A program made the translations under genes and the position numbers. The notes beneath the pieces were generated by a model. It ran no database searches, was not told the origin of the DNA, and was given only the letters and a program-made list of their open reading frames with translations. DNA of 64,000 nucleotides from NCBI GenBank assembly GCA_000018565.1, contig CP000876.1, positions 1-64,000 of the forward strand, given 5' to 3'. The DNA comes from Herpetosiphon aurantiacus DSM 785. GTDB lineage: Bacteria; Chloroflexota; Chloroflexia; Chloroflexales; Herpetosiphonaceae. Below, in pieces: positions 26,239-35,546 of this stretch; positions within the stretch are counted from its first letter, which is position 1, and the number at the start of each line of letters is the position of its first letter.

Positions 26239-26527
26239 TTAACGGATACGCCTCCGAAATGCATGCCGATCCAATGCTCCACACGAAGCCATTGCCTTGG
26301 TAACACATACCGATCATTGTGTATGGCAATAGGAGCCAAGGATTCGGCGATTTTTTAGTATCAATTGAGATGTGTTTATGGCATGGCAATGGGTAAAAAT
26401 GCTCTGCCAACGGGAGTGTTCGGTCTATGTTACCCACTTATTCACGGAGTGCGCAACCCACCATCCCCATCAGGCCACCAGTTACAAAGCGCTGCGGATG
26501 ACGAAGAGCATGAAAACGCGCTCTAAT

Positions 26528-26896
26528 TCAGGAACGCAAGAGTTTGCCAAACTCATGCATCAGCAGCCAACTCAATGGCCCGCCAATCAAGAGGAGTGCA
26601 CCGAGGTAGAGTCTCCACGGTGGTTTGCGCCACAACCGTCTCGCCCGGATATCCATAACCATGGCCACGACGAGCACGAGGAGTCCGATCATTATTGGAG
26701 CCACGGCATACAATTCTGGACGATAGCTGGCCACACGCAGAAAGGTTGATCCCCGTGCATGCTGTTTCAGAAAATAGGTGACGTGATAGTGCACGAATGC
26801 GGCACTCCCGACCCAGCTGACGACTGACACCATCATTCTCAGCAGCAGCCATCCATCCCCTCGGGTATGCCGAGGTACATGATAATCTGGTTCCAT
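26528..26896 (-). CDS. Three-TM membrane protein
   Basis: About 122 residues from MEPDYHV (26896), with an alternative ATG at 26914. Three hydrophobic segments are visible: WLLLRMMVSVVSWVGSAAFV, VAPIMIGLLVLVVAMVMDI and YLGALLLIGGPLSWLLM, separated by basic loops (RARRLWRKPPW). No family recognised. The flanking stretch 26240-26527 shows no gene. Confidence 0.55.
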   Translation of the reverse strand: MEPDYHVPRHTRGDGWLLLRMMVSVVSWVGSAAFVHYHVTYFLKQHARGSTFLRVASYRPELYAVAPIMIGLLVLVVAMVMDIRARRLWRKPPWRLYLGALLLIGGPLSWLLMHEFGKLLRS

Positions 26897-27001
26897 CTCG
26901 GTAGTCCTCACCATCTATCAGCAGCCGACGGGCTTTATCGTCGTGGCTCGACGTGCTACGGCCCATCCGCACGCTGTCAGTGCCAGCATGATCAGTCCAC
27001 T

Positions 27002-27223
27002 GATTCATCCTCATCGTAGCCCCTGCGATGATCAAGGCTCTTGGTCTTGGGTTATGGCAGGAGCATCACGATGACGACTCGTTGGTTTGCCGATCGCATG
27101 ACGCGCTATCAGTTGCTGCATACCCACCCCGATTGGTCGAATCGCCAGTTTGCGGCGGCCACCCAGCGCTCACGGGCATGGGTCAAAAAATGGAAAGCAC
27201 GCCTTGGTTCCCCACCCCGGGTA
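27002..27223 (+). pseudogene. IS481-like transposase, N-terminal fragment
   Basis: The N-terminal end of the same transposase as at 33453-33844 (TRWFADRMTRYQLLHTHPDW, then RSRAWVKKWKARLGSPP), preceded by the same leader DNA (TTCATCCTCATCGTAGCCCC). Coding is cut off at 27223 where the MITE begins; the rest of the IS is missing on the far side. Confidence 0.85.
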
Positions 27224-27529
27224 GGGTGTCCATTCGGCGAAAAACGGCCTCAGCCTTAAAATTTGTTAATTTTCAGCAGAGAAATACACGTCAACAGCGG
27301 ATAATCCTCGTTATCGGCGGTAGAAGGCGTGGGAACGACTGCCCATCGGTGATTGTTGCGCCATTTTTGACCCAGAATACAACCGATAAAGGGAGGGCGG
27401 TATCAGTTATGGCCGTTGATTGGGATTGCAATGCCCACGGCGGCGGCATATCGAGCAGTACGGTGAGCGATAATACTCCATTGTTTCCCTTTATTAATCC
27501 TAGGGCCGTTTTTCGCCGAATGGACACCC
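27224..27529. repeat. 306-bp MITE, copy 1
   Basis: Terminal inverted repeats of about 26 bp begin GGGTGTCCATTCGGCGAAAA and the element is flanked by TA on both sides, as for TA-targeting IS630/Tc1-type transposition. Copy 2 at 59895-60200 has the same length and matching sequence in the opposite orientation. Frames open across it are not genes. Confidence 0.9.
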
Positions 27530-27613
27530 TATCCGATGAGCAGGGAGGCGGAAATTGCGAATTGAGATTACAGGATCTCTCCTGATCCGACCTCTTTCGC
27601 ACTTTTGCCCGGT

Positions 27614-27647
27614 TGTCAACAATCTGTCAACAGAGAGCAGCTATGAT
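27614..27647 (+). promoter_or_regulatory. SARP-like promoter of the RiPP cluster
   Basis: TGTCAAC (27614-27620), AATC, TGTCAAC (27625-27631), 10 nt, TATGAT (27642-27647). The direct repeats are 11 bp apart and occupy the -35 position, the geometry used by SARP-type activators. Two more promoters in the window share it (49403-49436 and minus strand 35580-35547). The precursor ATG lies about 150 nt downstream. Confidence 0.65.
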
Positions 27648-27805
27648 TCTGGAATAGTGGTCACCAGTTCGTACAGAGGCTGACCAGCTATAAGAGGTGT
27701 GGTGCAGGAGTGTGTCGCTGGTCAGCGGCGCAGATGCACTGACACAGAGTAAACTAGTTTGCCGCTAGGGCGCACTAGATTTAATTATAAAGGAGGATTC
27801 TTCCG

Positions 27806-27964
27806 ATGAACACCCACGTAACCACTACGATGATGGATCTGCCCGAAACTGGCTACGAACTCGCTGAGGATGACCTACATGCGTTGGCCGGCAATGCCCC
27901 TCTGGAATCCCTGATGGCGGAGCCATGTACCTGCACCCCTTGGGGTGGTATCGATGTCGACTAG
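27806..27964 (+). CDS. RiPP precursor peptide (graspetide type)
   Basis: 52 residues with AGGAGG 9 nt before the ATG. The leader (MNTHVTTTMMDLPETG...) contains ELAEDDLHALAG, resembling double-glycine-type leader ends (E-D-D/E-L-x2-L-A-G). The C-terminal core candidate EPCTCTPWGGIDVD offers Thr42 and Thr44 as hydroxyl donors and Asp50 and Asp52 as carboxyl partners for ATP-grasp-made ester links, plus Cys41 and Cys43. It sits directly before an ATP-grasp ligase and a PpiC-related maturation gene. Assignment rests on context and composition; the processing site is inferred. Confidence 0.75.
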   Translation: MNTHVTTTMMDLPETGYELAEDDLHALAGNAPLESLMAEPCTCTPWGGIDVD

Positions 27965-27978
27965 ATAGCTGGCTGCGC

Positions 27979-28006
27979 TGGGGAGTGCCTCTCTGGGTAC
28001 TCCCCA
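27979..28006 (+). promoter_or_regulatory. Hairpin between precursor and ligase genes
   Basis: Arms tggggagt (27979-27986) and actcccca (27999-28006) with a 12-nt loop and no T-run. Such hairpins after RiPP precursor genes often stabilise the 3' end or attenuate read-through, so the short peptide mRNA exceeds the enzyme mRNA. Confidence 0.5.
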
Positions 28007-28030
28007 ATACAATGAGGAGCCATTTCAACG

Positions 28031-29050
28031 ATGATTCTTGTTCTCACCAGTCCAGATGATACTCATGCTGATCGGGTCTGTGATCTGCTGGACCAAGCCG
28101 ATGCTCCTTGGTTTCGGTTCGATCCGGCCGCCTTTCCCCACTCTGCCCAGTTGACCGTGACCACGGGCGCAACGGGCTTGGTCCAGCGTCTCCTTGTTAC
28201 GAGAGATCATAGCCTAGATTTGGCGCAGGTCACAGCGCTCTGGTACCGCCGTCCCCAAGCACCAGTGGTGGAAGTGCCAGGGATCGACCCATCTCATAAT
28301 GCGGCGTTGGCGGAAGAATGCCAACACTTGGTTCGTGATCTATGGGAGACATTGGCGTGCTTGATGGTGCCGGCATCGTACTGGGTTATCCAGCGAGCAC
28401 AACACAAGATCTCCCAACTTCAGTTGGCCACAGCCCTGGGGTTTGAACTCCCGCCAACAATGGTCACCAATGACCCATCGGCACTGATCGCTTTCTCTCG
28501 CGCCCACAATGGGCAAATCATTAGCAAACCGTGTATGGGACTCGCCCTGCAACGGACGGGCTACTATCAATACACACGTCCCGTCACCCGCCGAGACCTT
28601 GCTGCAGCCGAGACCATTCACGCATCGCCCATGATTTTCCAGAAACTGGTGCCTAAGGCGGTTGAGGTACGCATCACCGTTGTCGGCGATCAGGTATTTG
28701 CCGTCGCGATCCACTCCCAGGTCTCCCATCATACCCGCTATGACTGGCGGCGCTACGACCATGATCATACGCCGCTTACACCGCATACCCTGCCCCCCGC
28801 ACTGGCGGCCCAGTGTGTGGCACTGGTGGCTCGCATGGGCCTGACCTACGGAGCCATTGATATGATTCTTACGCCTAACGGACGATATATCTTTTTGGAA
28901 ATCAATCCTAATGGACAGTATCTTTGGGTTGAATCCCGCACCGGCGTTCCTATCAGCGCGGCCATCGCCCGTCTGCTCCAGACCGGCACCCACCGCACTG
29001 TCGCCAATCTAGTCGTGTCCGAGGGAGGAATAGCATGCCTCCTGGAGTAA
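28031..29050 (+). CDS. ATP-grasp RiPP maturase (graspetide ligase, MvdD/SAV_5884-like)
   Basis: 339 residues. It matches the ATP-grasp peptide maturases: HKISQLQLATALGFELPPTM, IISKPCMGLALQ, the lid strand MIFQKLVPKAVEVRITVVGD, AIDMILTPNGRY, and the metal-binding FLEINPNGQYLW. These enzymes use ATP to join Asp/Glu side chains to Ser/Thr (ester) or Lys (amide) in a precursor peptide. It lies 66 nt after the precursor gene, with GAGGAG upstream, and overlaps the next gene by 16 nt, so the three genes form one operon. Confidence 0.9.
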   Translation: MILVLTSPDDTHADRVCDLLDQADAPWFRFDPAAFPHSAQLTVTTGATGLVQRLLVTRDHSLDLAQVTALWYRRPQAPVVEVPGIDPSHNAALAEECQHLVRDLWETLACLMVPASYWVIQRAQHKISQLQLATALGFELPPTMVTNDPSALIAFSRAHNGQIISKPCMGLALQRTGYYQYTRPVTRRDLAAAETIHASPMIFQKLVPKAVEVRITVVGDQVFAVAIHSQVSHHTRYDWRRYDHDHTPLTPHTLPPALAAQCVALVARMGLTYGAIDMILTPNGRYIFLEINPNGQYLWVESRTGVPISAAIARLLQTGTHRTVANLVVSEGGIACLLE

Positions 29051-30108
29051 CAGCACTGCTGGTGCCCATGCTAACGGTTCTGGAGGAGCTGCACCATACA
29101 CGTTGCACGCCTGCTCTGGCTCAGAAGCGGATTCAGCACATCAAGGCTATCCACCCGACGGCGCAGCTAGAATTGGTATGGGAATATGATGCCTATAATC
29201 AGGCCTGGGACTACACGCTGCTGGCGCACGGCCTAGTGGCCGGTGTAGTGGCTCTGAGCTACGCGCCGCCCGACCGCGCCCCATGGGCTTTTCGGGGAAC
29301 TGAATCCTGGAGTGAGCATGCCGTGGTGCGGGTCAACGCAATTACCCTCTATGTGGGCGATGTGCTGACGTATCTGGACAGTATATGGAATCATGCACCC
29401 GTTCTGGAGCGCTTGATTGCCAAGGGACTCATTGATGATGCCATCCGTCGTGATTCTATCGAGTTATCAGCCACTGAGCTTCAGGAGGCAATGGATGGCT
29501 TCCGTCGGGCTCGCGGTTTGCTGACGGCCACTGCGACCGAGGCATGGCTGACCGCCAAAGGTCTATCTTATCAGCGCTTTGAGCAGTTGGTGGAACGCGA
29601 GGCCCAACTAGCGCGGCTAAAGGATCGCGTTATAGCTAGTCGTATGGCGGACTGGTTTACGGCTGAGTTGGCTGGGTTTGATCAGGTGCGGCTGATGATC
29701 TTAAGCTTTGCCGATGTAGAGCATGCCCAAGAGATCTGGCGCACCGCGATACAGGACCCTGATCGGCTTGCATACCAAGCAGAAGAAGCCTGGACTAGGG
29801 GGGTTCTGAATGAGACCATAGGTGTGTTTCAAACCTGGCTCCGGCATGAGCGCCCCACTTGGCTTCCGGAAACAGCTTTTGGATGCCCCGCAGGGACGAT
29901 ACTTCCACTTCAGCCGCTGCCAGACGGTGGCATAGCACTGATCAAAGTGCTGAGCTACCAGCACGCCCAGCGTGATCAGGCCACTCAACATGCCTTTCGC
30001 CAGAAGCTCTTCACTGCCTGGTTGGATGAGCAACGCGCCCAAGCAACCATCACATGGAATTGGGGCACACACGAGCTACAGTCTCAGACACCCACTGTGG
30101 GAGACTAA
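29035..30108 (+). CDS. PpiC/SurA-related peptide maturation protein
   Basis: 357 residues. The middle (about 145-235: ELQEAMDGFRRARGLLTATA, then AWLTAKGLSYQRFEQLVERE) resembles the SurA/PpiC chaperone N-domain. The C-terminal part (FGCPAGTILPLQPLPDGGIA) could be a degenerate parvulin-like domain. I take it as the PpiC-related 'putative peptide maturation system' family found beside ATP-grasp RiPP ligases. The N-terminal ~130 residues (LELVWEYDAYNQAWDYTLLA) may bind the precursor. A short GAGAC/GTCTC hairpin follows the stop. No exporter or leader protease is seen before the insertion sequences begin. Confidence 0.7.
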   Translation: MPPGVTALLVPMLTVLEELHHTRCTPALAQKRIQHIKAIHPTAQLELVWEYDAYNQAWDYTLLAHGLVAGVVALSYAPPDRAPWAFRGTESWSEHAVVRVNAITLYVGDVLTYLDSIWNHAPVLERLIAKGLIDDAIRRDSIELSATELQEAMDGFRRARGLLTATATEAWLTAKGLSYQRFEQLVEREAQLARLKDRVIASRMADWFTAELAGFDQVRLMILSFADVEHAQEIWRTAIQDPDRLAYQAEEAWTRGVLNETIGVFQTWLRHERPTWLPETAFGCPAGTILPLQPLPDGGIALIKVLSYQHAQRDQATQHAFRQKLFTAWLDEQRAQATITWNWGTHELQSQTPTVGD

Positions 30109-30130
30109 ACTGAGACAGGGTGTCTCTACT

Positions 30131-30153
30131 CTGGAACATTCTCGGTGCAACGG
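30131..30153. repeat. 23-bp IS-end-like repeat, copy 1 of 3
   Basis: CTGGAACATTCTCGGTGCAA and 3 further bases. Inverted copies are at 34739-34760 and 40656-40678. The first and second copies face each other and bracket the nested IS block 30131-34760, so they may be the ends of an older element. The rest of 30154-30552 shows no supported gene. Confidence 0.6.
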
Positions 30154-30587
30154 CTGTTGACGAGAGGTTATGGGGGCATGGAGATGGAGTGCAGAGGATA
30201 CCATTATAGTGGCTGTGTAAAATAGTATGGTTGTCCTTATGTATGGAATCTCGCTATGGCACAAGCAAGCTTCCCATTTGATCCCTAACACCCTGGACTT
30301 CGGTGGCAGATGGCACGGCGTAATTGCTTGTATTGCCCTGATGACGATGGTTTGCGCCGAACCTCGTTCGGCAATGCGCTGGAGATCTGTAATCGGTATT
30401 GTTAAAATGTTGCCACGCACGGCATCTCGCCTGATGTGCTGTTTCCGCATATTGTCTTGTCGGTGGCACTAGATGCATTGTTTGATGCCGGACGAGATCC
30501 TTGTCCACACTCTGGAGGAAACTCAGCAACGACATAGTATCCCTATGTCTGTTGTGCTGTTCACGCACATCGTGACCCGGTTCATCC

Positions 30588-31522
30588 TCATCGTGTCCAG
30601 CGTTTGCGGGGACGGGCTGGCTGGCGGTTACGCAACCGGACGCGTTCCTGCCGACATTGTTCGCATAGCTGGTTTACCAGCTGCTCAAAGGACATCATGC
30701 CACCCAGCAAGCCTTTGATCCGCAGCCGTTTGATCACGGTTTCTCCACTCCGGACGACCAACTCGGCGGTCGTCGCCTCCAGGGTCACGGCGACCTCTTG
30801 GCCTGCGGAGCGTGTCCCAATGTGATAGTGCTGCGTATCAATCGTGATTGCGCCATGGCGATTCACCTGCCGAACAACCGTCCAGCCATCCCGCGCACGC
30901 AACCAGCCATCGGCATCGACCATGGCTGGCACAGCGGGCAGCACCGGGCGATCGGGATACGCCGCAGCAGGCGGACGGTTGGCACATCCACGGCCTTGGT
31001 GGGGTCGTTCGGTCGTGTACCACGTACAGTACGTATCCAAGTGCGCTTGGGCCTCAGCCTCGGTGGTTGGCCAGTGTTTAACGATACATTCTTCTTGATA
31101 GGTCTTGTGAAAGCGTTCGACGACCCCCTTCTTGTCGGGTCGTTGCGGCGGACAGAGGTCAATCTGAATGCCTAAGTTCAGCAACAGGCGCATGAAGGGG
31201 GATGGGAAGTCCGCTTTGGCCGTACTGCCAACAAAGCGCGGGTTACGATCCATCCGAATCAGCGGGGGCACGCCATGGGTTTGCAGAATCTGCGCGGTCG
31301 TGCGGATAACCGAGGCCATATGAAAATTACCATCAACGACCACCGCGAAGGGAATCGCGGTACCTGCGTCGATCCACGCAAAGGCTTCGACCGCATGGCG
31401 GGGCTTGCCGGTTGGATCAGGGGGAATGGTCGTGACATCGGTAAAGTCAATCTCGATTTCCTGCATGGGTGCGGGACAGCAGGGCGGTTTCCGGGGTGGC
31501 GTGTGGCGCTGAGTGATCCGCT
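30588..31522 (-). pseudogene. IS481-like transposase, C-terminal part
   Basis: Catalytic half of an integrase-core transposase. DDE residues appear in IEIDFTDVT (D), IRMDRNPRFVG (D) and KKGVVERFHKTY (E), followed by a beta-rich C-terminal domain (QEVAVTLEATTAELVVRSGE). The gene is separated from its N-terminal half (33453-33844) by the IS at 31523-33452, so it is inactive unless that element excises. Confidence 0.9.
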
Positions 31523-33452
31523 CACGCTAAGCCACGACATGGTGGACACATAGGGATCACTTAGCCCTTTTTTGCCTGAAGCGAACACATGTTGGTCTTG
31601 CGACGCTGGGCCAGAGTCGCTAGGATAGGAGGGGCATCGACCTATCGGGTTCACCAGCGAGGCCGCTATGCCCAAACGTGCCGCTGCGCCTGCGTGGCAA
31701 CAACTCCAAATGCAGATTACCTGCCCCAAACAGTATCTCTATGAACTCATTCGCCCCATTGTCTTAACCGAAGAGTCGGTGGCCGACCGCGCTAGCGAAA
31801 CCGCCGTGCCCGATCACATCATCACCTATCATCTTGACCATTTTCGCACCAATGGCTTACCTGGCTTGGTTGCCGCTCCCACGCCCCTCCAACGCGCTGC
31901 CCGCTTTCCCGAAGAATTGGTCGCCTTTGTGCTGGCGCTCAAAGCGGAGCATCCGCCGCTCACCGCCCATGAACTGGCTACGATTTGTTTTATCAAACAC
32001 GGTCGGCGGCCCAGTATCAAAACCATTCGGCGCGTGCTCGCCCATCACCCGCTCCCGCAGCTCACCACGCGGCGGTTCCCTCCGTTCCATGACAATCCTG
32101 ATCCCATCCAACGCCGCCACGCCATCCTGGTCTTAAGCCTTGAGGGCTGGACGAAAAAACGGATTGCGACCTATCTTCAGATTAGCCGTTCCACCGTGTA
32201 CAACACCTTTGCACGCTGGCACAAGGAGGGCTTCGCAGGGTTACAAGCAAAGTCCCGTGCGCCGCGCCGTCGCCATCCCAAAGTCACCATCGCTATCCAG
32301 CAGCGGGTTCGCCGCTTACAGCGCAACCACTTGTTGGGTGCGTGGCGCATGCATGCCGCTCTGCGCCGTGAGGGCATCCGCCTCAGTCCGCGCACCTGTG
32401 GGCGCATTATGGCGGTCAATCGCGACCTCTGCCCCGAATTGCCCAAACGGCAGCGATCACGGAAGCATGAACCGCGTGCCATGCCCTTTGCTGCCCAGTA
32501 CCGACATCAGTACTGGACGATTGACATCCGCTATCTCGATATGCACCGCTTGGGTGGCGGCCATATTTACTGTATCTCGATTGTCGAAAATTACAGCCGC
32601 GCCATTCTTTCCAGCGCGATCAGTCGGATTCAGGACACCACTGCCGTGTTGAAAGTGCTCTATGATGCGGTGGCAAAGTACGGCTGTCCTGATGGGATTG
32701 TGAGCGATTCAGGCAGTGTGTTCCGCTCGCATCGGCTCCAGGAGGTGTGTCAGCACCTGCGGATTCAGCAGTGCCCGATTGAGAAGCGCCAACCCTGGCA
32801 ATCCTACATCGAGACGACCTTCGGTATCCAACGGCGTATGGCTGACGAAGCAGAGGAGGGGTTTCGGGCCGCGCAGAGTTGGGATGCGCTCTGGCACGCG
32901 CATCGCACATGGCTACTCCACTACAACACCGAAGTGCATTGGGCACATCGGCAGCGCCAAGATGGGCGAGAAACGCCAGCCGAAGTCCTGACGTGGATTC
33001 GCGGTCGCCCCTATCCGGAACGGCTGCTCCAGCGCATTTTTGCCGCAACACGGGTGAAACGGCGTTTGGATCGGGTGGGCTTTCTGCGGGTGCGCCGCTG
33101 GCGGATCTACAGTGAAATTGGCTTGGCCAAGGAAGCCGTTGAGGTATGGCTGGAGGCGCAGCATGTCACGATTACCTATGCGGATCACCACCTGCGGTCG
33201 TATCCGGCGACGATTGATACCGATGGGTGGATACGGACGATGGAGACGGGCACGCGCTACGAGCATCCCTTTGGGAGTCGGCAGTTAATGCTGTGGGATG
33301 TGATTGAAGACGACTGGGGCAAGACCCAGTATGTCGGCAGTACGCCGCGCCGAAAGTCCACCATCCCCCTCGCAGAGCAGTTGCGCTTCGCTCTTGGGTA
33401 AGCCTCTTCGCTAAGTGATCCCTATGTGTCCACCATGTCGTGGCTTAGCGTG
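31523..33452. mobile_element. 1930-bp IS inserted in the IS481-like transposase
   Basis: Perfect ~42-bp terminal inverted repeats start CACGCTAAGCCACGACATGG. A 7-bp duplication ATCCGCT lies on both sides (31516-31522 and 33453-33459). It carries one full-length transposase. Fragments of its end sequence also lie at about 40685-40700 and 63126-63146. Confidence 0.92.
31668..33401 (+). CDS. Intact integrase-core (DDE) transposase
   Basis: 577 residues. Two HTH regions are visible: the N-terminal ~100 residues, and residues ~145-215 (EGWTKKRIATYLQISRSTVY). A retroviral-type integrase core follows, with DDE candidates YWTIDIRYLD, IVSDSGSVF and QSYIETTFGIQRR. The C-terminal domain is basic and beta-rich like Mu/IS481-type transposases. 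Full length between intact inverted repeats, with a target duplication, suggests a recently active element. Confidence 0.9.
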   Translation: MPKRAAAPAWQQLQMQITCPKQYLYELIRPIVLTEESVADRASETAVPDHIITYHLDHFRTNGLPGLVAAPTPLQRAARFPEELVAFVLALKAEHPPLTAHELATICFIKHGRRPSIKTIRRVLAHHPLPQLTTRRFPPFHDNPDPIQRRHAILVLSLEGWTKKRIATYLQISRSTVYNTFARWHKEGFAGLQAKSRAPRRRHPKVTIAIQQRVRRLQRNHLLGAWRMHAALRREGIRLSPRTCGRIMAVNRDLCPELPKRQRSRKHEPRAMPFAAQYRHQYWTIDIRYLDMHRLGGGHIYCISIVENYSRAILSSAISRIQDTTAVLKVLYDAVAKYGCPDGIVSDSGSVFRSHRLQEVCQHLRIQQCPIEKRQPWQSYIETTFGIQRRMADEAEEGFRAAQSWDALWHAHRTWLLHYNTEVHWAHRQRQDGRETPAEVLTWIRGRPYPERLLQRIFAATRVKRRLDRVGFLRVRRWRIYSEIGLAKEAVEVWLEAQHVTITYADHHLRSYPATIDTDGWIRTMETGTRYEHPFGSRQLMLWDVIEDDWGKTQYVGSTPRRKSTIPLAEQLRFALG

Positions 33453-33844
33453 ATCCGCTGATGCTGGCGCAGAATCTTCCAGATCGTAACCGGGGAAGCC
33501 GTACGTTGCTCGTTCGCGAGATCAGGATCACGCTGGAGATAGGCCAGAATGGTTTTGGCCCCAACGACGCGGTTGTACTGGGCTGACAGCGTATCGCGTA
33601 ACGCCAAAATACGGGTGATCACGCGCTCCGTCCAGGGGGATGCGGGGGTTTTGCGTGCTCGCGACTGGCTTTGGCAGACCATCTGCGGATCGGGATGGGG
33701 TGGGGAACCAAGGCGTGCTTTCCATTTTTTGACCCATGCCCGTGAGCGCTGGGTGGTCGCCGCAAACTGGCGATTCGACCAATCGGGATGGGTATGCAGC
33801 AACTGATAGCGCGTCATGCGATCGGCAAACCAACGAGTCGTCAT
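33453..33844 (-). pseudogene. IS481-like transposase, N-terminal part
   Basis: Starts at ATG 33844 behind CAGGAG (MTTRWFADRM...). It has an HTH region (WSNRQFAATTQRSRAWVKKW) and a linker up to LRQHQRIT, where the inserted IS begins. Joined with 30588-31522 it gives one transposase of about 440 residues. A second copy of this N-terminus lies at 27002-27223. Confidence 0.9.
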
Positions 33845-33949
33845 CGTGATGCTCCTGCCATAACCCAAGACCAAGAGCCTTGATCATCGCAGGGGCTACG
33901 ATGAGAATGAACCGGGTCACGATGTGCGTGAACAGCACATCTGTTGTGT

Positions 33950-34500
33950 ACTGTTTAGCAAGGTCGTCACCCGATTCATTCACCTCGTGCATGCCCTTTG
34001 TCCCCATGTGTTGAATCCTGCGGTTGCCCACGCCGCTCCCACAGACAGTGAGCGGCACCCAGCAGCGCTGTGGTTGGCCCCAATCCTTACCGACGGCGAC
34101 GACGCTGGCGATCGCGGATACGAGCATCCTCTCACCCCGTGTCGCCGCGCGCAATTGGTCGATGAACGGCTCGAATGGGAGAATGGTCAGCTTGCGGATG
34201 CGGCGACGGCGGTATTCGTGTTCCGCGTGGTACACCACCAGTTCCTGCGTTGGAGCATCCATCCGCACCACCACCTCCTGTCCCGCTAGCGCCCGACTGA
34301 CGTAGGAGTCATTGCTGCCAATCGTGATGCTGCCTTGGGTCGAGACGCGCCGTACCCAGGTTTTTCCATGCAGCTACGCAAACCAGCGATTGGGATCAAG
34401 GGTGGCGGGAACACGCGGCCACGCGGGTGGGTCAGGATACACCACCGCTGGTGGCTGGTTCTGGCAGGCATGGCCCTGATGCGGGCATTCATCGCGATAT
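33950..34500 (-). pseudogene. IS481-like transposase C-terminal remnant
   Basis: Minus-strand remnant reading NQPPAVVYPDPPAWP, then an in-frame stop, then VRRVSTQGSITIGSNDSYVS and QEVVVRMDAPTQELVVYHAE. It resembles the C-terminal domain of the intact-type IS481 transposase but has diverged. Its own IS end (TGTTTAGCAAGGTCGTCACC) lies near 33950. Truncated on the right by the IS1182 fragment. Confidence 0.75.
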
Positions 34501-34502
34501 AA

Positions 34503-34700
34503 AACGCGTGGGACGCACCGCACAGACGCAACCCATGTGTTCGCATCCGTGCGCACCCTCCATCAGATCGAATGTGTCCTTAAAACCATGCATTGGGTGC
34601 TCAATACCTTAACGGATCATGATCCGGCATGGGTGGAGGCGCATGTCCCACCCGCATGGTTTGAGCGGTATGGCCTGAGCCATGTGCATTAGCCAAGTCC
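34503..34700 (+). pseudogene. IS1182 transposase fragment ending in an ISL3-type end
   Basis: 34503-34681 is nearly identical to 45105-45285 inside the IS1182-family transposase (FASVRTLHQIECVL and MPDHDPAW region; here with substitutions). It is followed by TGCATTAGCCAAGTCC (34685-34700), a variant of the outer end of the ISL3 element at 46184-48085. A recombination scar, not a gene. Confidence 0.85.
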
Positions 34701-34806
34701 ACCACCGACAATGTGAGGAACCAGCACAATAACATCGTCGTTGCACCGAGAATGTTCCAGAACCACCATTGTCATGGCTAAACTTGCTATGATTAACATG
34801 CAACGT

Positions 34807-34844
34807 GCTCGGTCGATCCCTTGATGATCAGGGATCGACCGAGC
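34807..34844 (-). terminator. Hairpin terminator downstream of the CARDB-like gene
   Basis: Arms gctcggtcgatccct (34807-34821) and agggatcgaccgagc (34830-34844), 15 bp perfect, 8-nt loop. It lies just past the stop of the minus-strand gene 34870-35409. Confidence 0.75.
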
Positions 34845-34869
34845 AGAATCTAAGGTTTACAGCAAGAGA

Positions 34870-35409
34870 TTAGCTGGGATTTGCCCAGAATGTGCAGTGA
34901 TTATTGGTTTCCTTCGTTTCAATTACTGTTCCCTGGTTGATGCCGTTGTTGTCAAGAAAAACGCCCCATGTTCGGTTGTCGACCACCCGCTTCGTAATAT
35001 AGAAGCTTCCGATAGTACGCTGTTCTCCGGGAGCCAAGGAGCTTGCGGTGATCACCGCGCGGGCTTCATTGGACTGCTGGCCGGAAAACATATCCTGTCC
35101 CCACACAGGGTCGGCGACATACGTAAACGCCCCTGATGCGGCAGTGCCCTTGTTTGTGATTCGAACATGGAGTCGATACCAATCGATGCCATCACCATAG
35201 TTGATTGGATCATCGGTCACGCTACAGCTCACGACATCCAAGTCTGGCCGTCCGGACGCTTGAGCGGTTGACTGGGGCAATACCCCGCTCGCTACTAATC
35301 CTAATACCAGCAGGATAGGAGTCACAAACCGTCCAATCAGCGGGTGTCGCGGATTTTTGTCGTTTGCGAGAATCAGATTCGAACGTGCTGAGCGGAAAAT
35401 AGACGACAT
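34870..35409 (-). CDS. Secreted CARDB-like protein
   Basis: 179 residues. A basic N-terminus precedes a hydrophobic signal segment (TPILLVLGLVASGVLPQSTA) and a probable cleavage after AQA. The mature part has an Ig-like CARDB pattern: DLDVVSCSVTDDPINYGDGI, RLHVRITNKGTAASGAF, LAPGEQRTIGSF, VIETKETNNHC. Two Cys could form a disulphide. CARDB domains are extracellular adhesion modules; the role here is unknown. GGAGG precedes the ATG. It is transcribed from a SARP-like promoter shared in type with the RiPP cluster. Confidence 0.75.
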   Translation of the reverse strand: MSSIFRSARSNLILANDKNPRHPLIGRFVTPILLVLGLVASGVLPQSTAQASGRPDLDVVSCSVTDDPINYGDGIDWYRLHVRITNKGTAASGAFTYVADPVWGQDMFSGQQSNEARAVITASSLAPGEQRTIGSFYITKRVVDNRTWGVFLDNNGINQGTVIETKETNNHCTFWANPS

Positions 35410-35546
35410 TAGGATAGTCCTCCATAGATATCAAAGAAGCGTTGATGTTGATAGTAACGGACTCGCTACGTTCTAGGATAATCAGGCAGCCTCCTTTCCG
35501 AACTTTAGGTAGGTGCGACATCCCCGTCGCCGACCACCACAAGGAG

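Larger units (their letters stand above)
30553..33939. mobile_element. IS481-like element interrupted by another IS
   Basis: Terminal inverted repeats begin TGTGCTGTTCACGCACATCG at 30553 and its complement ends at 33939. They are flanked by a perfect 5-bp target duplication TCTGT (30548-30552 and 33940-33944). Without the internal element (31523-33452) it is about 1.45 kb. The transposase is on the minus strand and split in two. Confidence 0.9.

Noticed and set aside
26372-26749. Plus-strand frame opposite the three-TM protein
   Set aside because: No domain, His/Gln-rich noise; the minus strand has three clear membrane segments and basic loops.
27028-27585. 185-codon frame across the MITE
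   Set aside because: Starts in a transposase leader and runs through the MITE; the opposite strand is equally open and copy 2 shows the same.
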